Below are positions 1-5,432 of a DNA stretch of 6,019 nucleotides, piece after piece (positions within the stretch are counted from its first letter, which is position 1; each line of letters opens with the position of its first letter). The stretch is from NCBI GenBank assembly GCA_002717915.1, contig PBCV01000038.1:1-6019 (forward strand). Direction: 5' to 3'. The notes under the pieces are model-generated. The model was not told the origin of the DNA. It worked only from the letters and a program-made list of their open reading frames with translations, and ran no database searches. This DNA comes from Fidelibacterota bacterium (GTDB taxonomy: Bacteria; Fidelibacterota; Marinisomatia; Marinisomatales; UBA1611). A program made the position numbers and the translations under genes.

Positions 1-588
1 CCTTGGAGCGGGTGTTGATTTATTGGTCAAAGTATATAGTGCCAGTGCAATAGGTACATACATGGCTGCCACAGCATGTTCACCTACAAATGCTGTTGGA
101 ATCGCGGTTCCCAAAAGAATGCCTATAACAATTGAACGTGTTTTGGTGCCTGCTAAATTTACAACCAGCATGCCAACACGCTTATCTAACCCATATTTTA
201 CCAAGGTCGCTCCTAAAGCCAAGGATCCAGCAATAAACCAGACCGCGTCATGGGCATAGGTCACGGCGATCATTTTGGGAGCTGTGATCCCAAAGAATAG
301 CTGGACCAACCCGATCAATAGAGCCACTGCTGGCATGGGCACTGCTTCCGTAGCAAAGAAAACAACACATGTTGCTAAAAGCGCAATGGTAAGCTGGATG
401 TGCGTTGCCTTTAAATTGACATCGACACCAGGATCACTTCCAAATAAATCTTTTGCTTTTGCCAGCATTGAATCGGGAGTAGGCATTATGAAACCAATTA
501 AGACAAAAACTATTACACCAATTCCAAGCCATTTGAAATCGGTCGTTTTGGCGAAACCGCCGCTATTATTATTATTTGAATCACTCAT
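1..588 (-). CDS. SLC13/DASS-family anion:Na+ symporter, N-terminal part (runs off left edge)
   Basis: Inner-membrane permease of the divalent anion:sodium symporter (SLC13/DASS) family, whose members import dicarboxylates, citrate, sulfate or similar anions with Na+. The ATG at 588-586 opens a frame with no stop for 196 codons to the window edge; the family is usually about 450-600 residues, so more than half is missing. A polar start (MSDSNNNNSGG) is followed by hydrophobic segments near residues 19-35, 63-79, 84-100, 113-132, 152-166 and 172-187. The stretch TEAVPMPAVALLIG (80-93) and the later AVAAMYVPIAL (172-182) are the family signatures I recognise. The residues just before the latter are GEH (169-171), where characterised members have SNT, so sodium coupling and substrate cannot be assumed. 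No Shine-Dalgarno sequence is visible; ATG was preferred to an in-frame TTG further upstream because it is the first ATG and leaves a normal N-terminus. It is divergent from the NamZ unit. Family assignment is firm; substrate is unknown. Confidence 0.88.
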   Translation of the reverse strand, partial: MSDSNNNNSGGFAKTTDFKWLGIGVIVFVLIGFIMPTPDSMLAKAKDLFGSDPGVDVNLKATHIQLTIALLATCVVFFATEAVPMPAVALLIGLVQLFFGITAPKMIAVTYAHDAVWFIAGSLALGATLVKYGLDKRVGMLVVNLAGTKTRSIVIGILLGTAIPTAFVGEHAVAAMYVPIALALYTLTNKSTPAPR

Positions 589-694
589 AGGTACGTGGAA
601 TGTGGCGAATTTTAAAATTAAAATCAATATCTTGAATGAAAGATGAGTTTCCTGTTTAGATTTCATTTCGTTCCCGCTAATTTTTAATGAGAAT
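589..694. promoter_or_regulatory. Divergent intergenic region, promoters for both strands
   Basis: This 106-nt AT-rich spacer separates two head-to-head genes, so it should hold the promoter of the symporter gene (minus) and that of the three-gene NamZ unit (plus). The minus-strand side has AT-rich stretches (TTTTAATTTTAAAATT in the minus-strand reading, about 606-621) but no convincing -35/-10 pair. I see no clear operator palindrome. Confidence 0.5.
632..660 (+). promoter_or_regulatory. Candidate sigma-70-like promoter for the NamZ unit
   Basis: TTGAAT at 632-637 and TTTAGA at 655-660 are separated by exactly 17 nt and lie 34 nt upstream of the NamZ start codon. The -35 box is a fair match to TTGACA, the -10 box a weak match to TATAAT. 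In an AT-rich spacer such a pair can arise by chance, and the major sigma factor of this lineage may prefer other boxes, so this is only a candidate. Confidence 0.3.
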
Positions 695-2002
695 ATGAGC
701 TTAATCCGCGCCTTACTTTCTTTCTTGCTCAGCACAATGGTATTTACCTTTGGGCAGGATTCATCTAAGGCATCCTTTCAATTCTCAACCTTAATGCCCA
801 TACCGGATCTTTCATTTTTTAACCAAGTGTATACAGGTCTCGACATTCTTGAACAAATGGATTTTAAACCGCTGGAGGGAAAATCAATTGCATTGTATAC
901 CAATCAAACTGCTGTAAACCGGAATGGGAACCATATTCTGGATCTGTTAAAAAATGTTCCAAGTGTGAACGTGTCAGTTCTTTTGGCACCCGAACATGGA
1001 ATTTGGGGACTAGATGACAGCCGAGCGAAACTGGTCGGACGGGAGCAGGTAGATCCTTTGCATGGTGCACCAATCATTGATCTGTTCAGCACATACGTAT
1101 ATCCGCCCCATTGGGTCATGGATAAGGTAGACTTAATCCTTATTGATTTCCAGGACACGGGAAGTCGATATCCAACTTATTTGGCTACCATGTCAAAAAT
1201 ATTTGAGACGGCATCTGAACGTCGGATTCCGGTTATGGTTCTGGATCGCCCTAATCCGCTAAGGGGTGACATTGTAGATGGGCCTGTTCCGCGTACTGAA
1301 TTTCAGTCCTATGAATCATACCATCTTTTTCCCATCCGTCATGGTCTCACCCTGGGGGAAATGTCGATTCTGATTAACGAGATGGGCTGGATAAAAGATC
1401 TGAAGCGGGTAGATTTGACCGTAGTCCCTATGTCAAATTGGGATCGGGATATGTGGTTTGATGACACCCAATTATCCTGGCGCAATCCAGCTCCATTTTT
1501 ACTCAATCTATCCAGCCTGCTTATCTATACAGGGATGGATCTTTTTCGCGGGACAAATATGAATATCGGGTTTGGTACAGAAACACCCTATATGATTGTT
1601 GGTTCCCCCTGGCTGGCCACATCCTTTTTAATCCAAAAATTGGAGGACCAACGCTTGCTAGGCGTTGAATTCAAAGAAATCAAATATCGCCCTACAGGCT
1701 CGATTTATCATACCCGTGTTCCAAAATATGATAGCCAATCCTGCGGTGGGATACAATTGAATATTACAGACCGGGATGAATTCAATCCACTTACTACAGC
1801 CACCACAATCATGTTATTAATCCATCAGCTCCATCCTCGAGAATTCCAATGGGAAGAAGGTGGATATATTGATAAACTATTCGGCACAAATGATTTGAGA
1901 ATAATAGCTGCACAAAAAAAGCCGCCGAACCATCTGCCCGCTATCTGGGCCCAGGATGTATATAAATTCAACGAATTCAGGCAGACCTTTTTGATCTATT
2001 AA
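695..2002 (+). CDS. Secreted NamZ-like (DUF1343, GH171) exo-beta-N-acetylmuramidase
   Basis: 435-residue member of the DUF1343/YbbC family, whose studied members (NamZ, GH171) remove N-acetylmuramic acid from the non-reducing end of peptidoglycan fragments. An N-terminal hydrophobic stretch (about 4-20, then QDSSK) looks like a signal peptide, placing it in the periplasm or outside. Family landmarks in order: ALYTNQTAVNRNG (66-78); APEHGIWG (98-105), whose Glu100 is the likely catalytic acid by family analogy; DFQDTGSRYPTY (151-162); VLDRPNPLRG (182-191); IRHGLTLGE (214-222); MWFDD (253-257); CGGIQLNITDR (350-360); and a C-terminal IDKLFGTNDLR (392-402) and FLIY end. It therefore looks full length. 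Departures from consensus: PAPFLL (265-270) where PSPNMP is usual, and FRGTN...GFGT (284-295) where EGTN...GRGT is usual. The start codon has no good ribosome-binding site; a nearby ATG at 687 is immediately closed by a stop. First gene of a three-gene unit; its stop overlaps the next start. The family is sure; the activity is inferred. Confidence 0.88.
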   Translation: MSLIRALLSFLLSTMVFTFGQDSSKASFQFSTLMPIPDLSFFNQVYTGLDILEQMDFKPLEGKSIALYTNQTAVNRNGNHILDLLKNVPSVNVSVLLAPEHGIWGLDDSRAKLVGREQVDPLHGAPIIDLFSTYVYPPHWVMDKVDLILIDFQDTGSRYPTYLATMSKIFETASERRIPVMVLDRPNPLRGDIVDGPVPRTEFQSYESYHLFPIRHGLTLGEMSILINEMGWIKDLKRVDLTVVPMSNWDRDMWFDDTQLSWRNPAPFLLNLSSLLIYTGMDLFRGTNMNIGFGTETPYMIVGSPWLATSFLIQKLEDQRLLGVEFKEIKYRPTGSIYHTRVPKYDSQSCGGIQLNITDRDEFNPLTTATTIMLLIHQLHPREFQWEEGGYIDKLFGTNDLRIIAAQKKPPNHLPAIWAQDVYKFNEFRQTFLIY

Positions 2003-3537
2003 TGAAGCGAATTTTTCTTCTTTTCGCTGTCGCTGGCGGTTTAACCGGACAAATTCTACCAACGGTACCCAGCAATGTTTTCCGTTTTTCTGCTGGGGCC
2101 AATGTGTCAGGGGAAACATGGAATTTGGAAGGACAGAAATTTGCTCTGCAGGGTTTTGGGCGACATTATTTTGATCATTTGACCCATAATGATTCGGTCC
2201 GGTTCTCATCCAATAATGATCTTTACTACACGGGCACCGTTTTTCTGGATTCTGTTAACACTGTTGAACAATGGCTTACACAGTTTAATACAGAACATAA
2301 TTTTTCATTACCTGTTTTTGGACCGCAACCCATTGATACAACCCGGAGTATGGCTCCAGCAGGCACTTATTCAGAAAAGCGGGAAAAGAATACATCTGGA
2401 ACGAGATTTATGATTGAATACGGAATGTCCAATGAAATTACCTTAAGCGTTACGGTTCCGATCCTGGATTCTTACACCGTTAATCAATCCATCACAGATT
2501 ATTCTATTGATGCCATAGATGATGCTCAGGTTCTTGTTGATTATCATGTAAACGCAAAAAATGAGTTTAATACCTTTATGGATTCGAATACCTTCAATAA
2601 CCTGCGGCGCGGTCTGAGAGATACCCTCCAGATGATCTATGATTTTTACTACACAGATAATGGTGATTATTCGGTAAGGTGGGCCTTCCAGGCCCTTGAT
2701 GACCCCATTAACAACTTATTGGTGGATCCAAGATTTATTCCCCCGGGTATTAGCAAAGATTCAGTGTCCCTTGCAGATCTTATATCTTATTATTACCCGT
2801 CTCAGAAAACCGGTAGAGGAATTGATGATGTCACTATCGGTGCTACTATACTTTTGAAAGGAAAACCATCCTGGGCTTCAGATGGACCCGCTGATGCACT
2901 TTACGGGCAAATTTTTGTTGGCATCCCTTATGGGCAGACCATCTCTCCTTTTATTGAAGCCGGGTCAAAACAGTTTAAGGAAGCAAAAATCGGTACGGGA
3001 GTCAGCCGCTGGTCCCTGGGATTGTATGGCAGCTGGGGACTTAAATCTGAAAGAACGGGCAGGCTTTTCTTTCAAACCCGGGTCCAGTTCAGTACAAGCA
3101 CAACACTGAATACACCAGCCGTATTGTTTTCCGGCGGACACACCCATCCCGATTCTATCCTCAGTCAGATAGGAAATACCTATAAATTCGACCTGGGAAC
3201 AGGATTTACATTGACTGCAGGGGGGGAAGTTGAAACGGTCAAGAACAGACTTCGAATGCGTGCAGAAATTTTCCAGGCCTATAAGGGGAAAGATCGTTTT
3301 GTTTCCAAAGATCCTGAGTGGGATTCATGGATGGAAGAACATGTAGGCTATACATCGTCCTTCAACCGATTAGATTTCAAGGCAGAAGTTTGGCTTATGA
3401 ATTCCATATCGCAAAACAGGATCGGTCCGGTGTCCTTTGATCTTTACGCAGGGTTCTCCAGCACACTCATGGCTGAGAATACTTATTCTGGATGGAATGT
3501 ATACAGCGGGATTACCACCTACTACCAGGGCTGGTAG
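2002..3537 (+). CDS. Predicted outer-membrane beta-barrel protein, unknown substrate
   Basis: 511 residues; I do not recognise a named family with certainty. MKRIFLLFAVAGGLTG is a plausible signal peptide, with cleavage near residue 16. The rest is rich in amphipathic beta-strands (for example about 133-154, 275-287, 300-313, 327-347, 354-367, 393-426, 454-468, 475-508). The chain ends in an aromatic residue (YYQGW), as outer-membrane barrels commonly do. The GIDDVTIGATI stretch (273-283) and GTGVSRWSLGLYGSWGL (331-347) resemble the G-D-x-x-x-G and GTGSW-type strands of FadL-like/phenol-degradation outer-membrane transporters, suggesting a channel rather than an enzyme. Residues about 160-265 are acidic and less strand-like, with a probable helical piece (NNLRRGLRDTLQMIYDFYY, 199-217), perhaps a plug or periplasmic/extracellular insert. 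Its ATG shares one base with the NamZ stop (TAATG), has no Shine-Dalgarno sequence, and is probably translated by coupling. The context suggests a pore serving the NamZ enzyme, which is inference. Confidence 0.7.
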   Translation: MKRIFLLFAVAGGLTGQILPTVPSNVFRFSAGANVSGETWNLEGQKFALQGFGRHYFDHLTHNDSVRFSSNNDLYYTGTVFLDSVNTVEQWLTQFNTEHNFSLPVFGPQPIDTTRSMAPAGTYSEKREKNTSGTRFMIEYGMSNEITLSVTVPILDSYTVNQSITDYSIDAIDDAQVLVDYHVNAKNEFNTFMDSNTFNNLRRGLRDTLQMIYDFYYTDNGDYSVRWAFQALDDPINNLLVDPRFIPPGISKDSVSLADLISYYYPSQKTGRGIDDVTIGATILLKGKPSWASDGPADALYGQIFVGIPYGQTISPFIEAGSKQFKEAKIGTGVSRWSLGLYGSWGLKSERTGRLFFQTRVQFSTSTTLNTPAVLFSGGHTHPDSILSQIGNTYKFDLGTGFTLTAGGEVETVKNRLRMRAEIFQAYKGKDRFVSKDPEWDSWMEEHVGYTSSFNRLDFKAEVWLMNSISQNRIGPVSFDLYAGFSSTLMAENTYSGWNVYSGITTYYQGW

Positions 3538-3545
3538 ATTAGACC

Positions 3546-4805
3546 ATGGAAAAAAGAAAAGAAATCTGGAGCTGGTGTTTTTATGATTTTGGTAATTCTG
3601 CCTTTACCACGCTGGTAATCACCTTTATTTATTCAACCTATTTTACGAAAGCAATTGCTGAAAATGAGATTGATGGTACCTATCTCTGGTCTCAGGCAAT
3701 CGCTATCACGGCAGTAATTGTGTCACTCCTTTCCCCAATACTCGGTGCAATAGCCGATAAGGGCGGATATAGAAAAATCTTTCTTACCCTAACAACTTAT
3801 ATGAGCATAGGTGCCACCGCTTTATTATTTTTTCCAATAAAAGGTCAGATTTTGTTTGCACTAATACTGGTAGTCATTGCGAATGTAAACTTTGAACTGG
3901 GTGGTGTTTTCTATAATGCGTATTTACCTGAAATTGTGTCCCGAAAAAAGATAGGAAGAATTTCTGGTATTGGTTGGGGAGCGGGCTATTTAGGCGGGCT
4001 ACTGGCAATGCTTGTTGCGATGATAGGCTTTGTAAGCGCAGATGACCCCTGGTTTGGATTGAAAATTGAAACAGGTGAGCATATCCGTGCTACAAATATT
4101 TTAGTTGCGGTTTGGTTTTTTATTTTTACCTTGCCGGCGATATTATATTTAAAAGAAAAAAAAGTAGAATCGGCAAACAGAATTGGCATCGTTGTATTGA
4201 ATTCTATCCAGGCACTAAAGAAGACTTTCCAGGAAATAAAAATTTATAAAAACACGGTCAGGTTTTTAATCTCACGGTTGATTTACAATGATGGTCTGGT
4301 TACCATTTTTGCCTTTGGTGCCATATATGCGTCCGGCACATTTGGGTTTACATTTAACGAGATTATGATCTTTGGTATTGTGCTCAATATTGCTGCGGGC
4401 TCAGGTGCGTTCTTAATGGGGTACATCGATGATGTGATTGGAGGTAAGTTGACAATCCAGATCAGTTTAATTGGCCTGATGATAGCAGTGCTTCTCGCTG
4501 TGTTTGCCAATTCTAAATTATTGTTCTGGGTATCTGGTATCATTGTGGGCTTGTTCGCGGGTCCGAACCAATCTGCCAGCCGTTCATTGATGGGTCGATT
4601 GACCCCACCAGATAAGATTAATGAGTTTTACGGATTTTTTGCATTCTCTGGAAAACTCACATCGTTTCTTGGCCCGATGCTGCTAGGTATTTTTACTAAA
4701 TATTTTTCATCCCAGCGCTATGGAGTTGCGGTTGTTTTTATATTTTTCTTTGTTGGGTTTTTGCTAATGAGAAATGTGAATGAACCAGATGCGGATCCTA
4801 TCTAG
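3546..4805 (+). CDS. UMF1/Atg22-like major facilitator superfamily permease
   Basis: 419-residue inner-membrane transporter of the MFS, closest to the bacterial UMF1 group related to the yeast vacuolar amino-acid effluxer Atg22; bacterial substrates are mostly unknown. Diagnostic features: WCFYDFGNSAF at 10-20 opening helix 1; an MFS loop 2-3 motif GAIADKGGYRK (67-77); YNAYLPEI (123-130); SGIGWGAGYLGG (140-151); a basic cytoplasmic linker (about 203-237) between two six-helix halves; RFLISRLIYNDG (239-250) at the start of the second half; GPNQSASRSLMGRLTPP (339-355); and EFYGFFAFSGK (360-370). Length fits a complete 12-helix protein. The ATG lies 8 nt after the barrel gene's stop without a visible Shine-Dalgarno sequence, so the gene is almost certainly cotranscribed with the two upstream genes. 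A hairpin with U-tract follows about 75 nt after its stop. From context it could move a peptidoglycan breakdown product, but export or an unrelated substrate is equally possible. Confidence 0.87.
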   Translation: MEKRKEIWSWCFYDFGNSAFTTLVITFIYSTYFTKAIAENEIDGTYLWSQAIAITAVIVSLLSPILGAIADKGGYRKIFLTLTTYMSIGATALLFFPIKGQILFALILVVIANVNFELGGVFYNAYLPEIVSRKKIGRISGIGWGAGYLGGLLAMLVAMIGFVSADDPWFGLKIETGEHIRATNILVAVWFFIFTLPAILYLKEKKVESANRIGIVVLNSIQALKKTFQEIKIYKNTVRFLISRLIYNDGLVTIFAFGAIYASGTFGFTFNEIMIFGIVLNIAAGSGAFLMGYIDDVIGGKLTIQISLIGLMIAVLLAVFANSKLLFWVSGIIVGLFAGPNQSASRSLMGRLTPPDKINEFYGFFAFSGKLTSFLGPMLLGIFTKYFSSQRYGVAVVFIFFFVGFLLMRNVNEPDADPI

Positions 4806-4878
4806 AACCTTATTATGAAAAAAATATAAAATAATATTGCTCAATTTATTTTTCTGGAATTAAGTTCAATTACGATAT

Positions 4879-4954
4879 AGCCCCGTTGATGTGGCGTGCT
4901 CTTCAGGGAAAACAGTTTTTTCCGAGGGTTTTTTCAACGGGGCTTTTTCTTTTT
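4879..4954 (+). terminator. Long-stem intrinsic terminator with an internal hairpin
   Basis: AGCCCCGTTGA (4879-4889) and TCAACGGGGCT (4934-4944) form a perfect 11-bp stem followed directly by a T-rich run (TTTTTCTTTTT, 4944-4954), the layout of a Rho-independent terminator on the plus strand. The minus strand has no U-tract at the other side. Unusually, the 44-nt loop contains a second stem: GGAAAA (4907-4912) with TTTTCC (4918-4923) around a 5-nt loop, extendable by CTC (4899-4901) with GAG (4924-4926) across a 5-nt bulge. It sits 73 nt after the MFS stop and 79 nt before the thioesterase start, so it most likely ends the three-gene NamZ transcript. It could also be the 3' end of a small RNA. 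Confidence 0.8.
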
Positions 4955-4974
4955 CATCTATAATCCTCAATAAC

Positions 4975-5010
4975 TTTTCAGTATTTGGGGGATTTTCTTT
5001 TATAATTTTA
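4975..5010 (+). promoter_or_regulatory. Possible promoter for the thioesterase-acs unit
   Basis: After the terminator, the roughly 80 nt before the thioesterase start are very AT-rich and include a perfect TATAAT at 5001-5006, 27 nt upstream of the ATG. No good -35 box lies at 16-18 nt; TTTTCA at 4975-4980 is 20 nt away, and TTTG at 4984-4987 could be a Bacteroidota-type upstream element but with short spacing. A promoter is expected here because a terminator precedes it. The exact boxes are uncertain. Confidence 0.3.
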
Positions 5011-5033
5011 TATATTAATGTTAAGCTGATTAA

Positions 5034-5423
5034 ATGATTATACGCTATTCCCAACTCGTAATGCCCCAGGATGCTAATGTGATTGGTACTCTTTTTGGGG
5101 GCCAGATGGTTTCCTGGATGGATATTTCTGCTTCCAAGGCTGTGCATCGATTCCTGAAAGATACGGATGCAGAAGTCGCTTTAACCCGGGCAATTGATGC
5201 CATAGAATTCAAAGAACCGGTATACGTTGGAAACTGGGTCAATTTTGAAGCAAGGATCCTTAAAACGGGTAAATCTTCCATTCTCATACAGATTGATGCG
5301 TTCAAGGAAACAAAGAGTGTGGAAAAAGCTTTAGCCTGTACTGCCCAGTTTACCTTTGTATCGGTTAAGAAACTTGATGACGGATCTTTCGAAAAAGTGA
5401 ATCATAATAAATCTGTAGGTTAG
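5034..5423 (+). CDS. Hotdog-fold acyl-CoA thioesterase (YciA/ACOT type)
   Basis: 129-residue cytoplasmic enzyme predicted to hydrolyse acyl-CoA to free acid and CoA. The N-terminal block LVMPQDANVIGTLFGGQMVSWMDISAS (8-34) is the hallmark of the YciA/ACOT hotdog group: N15, G18, the FGG turn (21-23) and the Asp of WMD (D30), which matches the catalytic Asp of YciA. The second half, FKEPVYVGNWVNFEARILKTGKSSI (59-83) followed by ACTAQFTFVSV (101-111), gives the remaining hotdog beta-strands and the usual G-hydrophobic-V-x-F-x-A pattern. It is a single hotdog domain, so it should act as an oligomer. Length is at the short end of the family but complete. The ATG at 5034 has no Shine-Dalgarno sequence; the upstream ATG at 5018 hits a stop after three codons, so 5034 is the likely start. 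Its stop is 9 nt before the acs start, implying an operon. Chain-length preference cannot be read from the sequence. Confidence 0.88.
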   Translation: MIIRYSQLVMPQDANVIGTLFGGQMVSWMDISASKAVHRFLKDTDAEVALTRAIDAIEFKEPVYVGNWVNFEARILKTGKSSILIQIDAFKETKSVEKALACTAQFTFVSVKKLDDGSFEKVNHNKSVG

Positions 5424-5425
5424 GG
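5422..5425 (+). promoter_or_regulatory. Weak Shine-Dalgarno for acs
   Basis: AGGG, lying partly within the thioesterase TAG stop, is followed by 7 nt before the acs ATG at 5433. It is the only start in the window with a recognisable purine-rich ribosome-binding site at proper spacing, and it supports choosing this ATG. Confidence 0.4.
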
Positions 5426-5432
5426 CAGTGCC

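Noticed and set aside
23..646. Two plus-strand open frames (23-259 and 275-646) covering the left end
   Set aside because: They lie opposite the uninterrupted SLC13-family frame on the minus strand, have low-complexity compositions with no recognisable domain, and have no supporting context.
864..1158. Minus-strand open frames inside the NamZ gene
   Set aside because: They are antisense to conserved NamZ motifs (PEHG, DxQDxGxR), so they are explained as shadows of that coding frame.
5018..5029. Short leader peptide starting at ATG 5018
   Set aside because: The frame stops after three codons and overlaps nothing informative; too short to support as a gene.
4879..5033. Riboswitch or attenuator controlling the thioesterase gene
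   Set aside because: The structured element ends in a terminator, but I see no alternative antiterminator pairing and no recognisable riboswitch core; a promoter-like TATAAT lies after it, so end-of-operon termination is simpler.
4866..5147. Minus-strand open frame of 93 codons across the spacer and the thioesterase start
   Set aside because: It runs through the terminator hairpin and its U-tract and overlaps the conserved thioesterase N-terminus; the translation has no recognisable motif.
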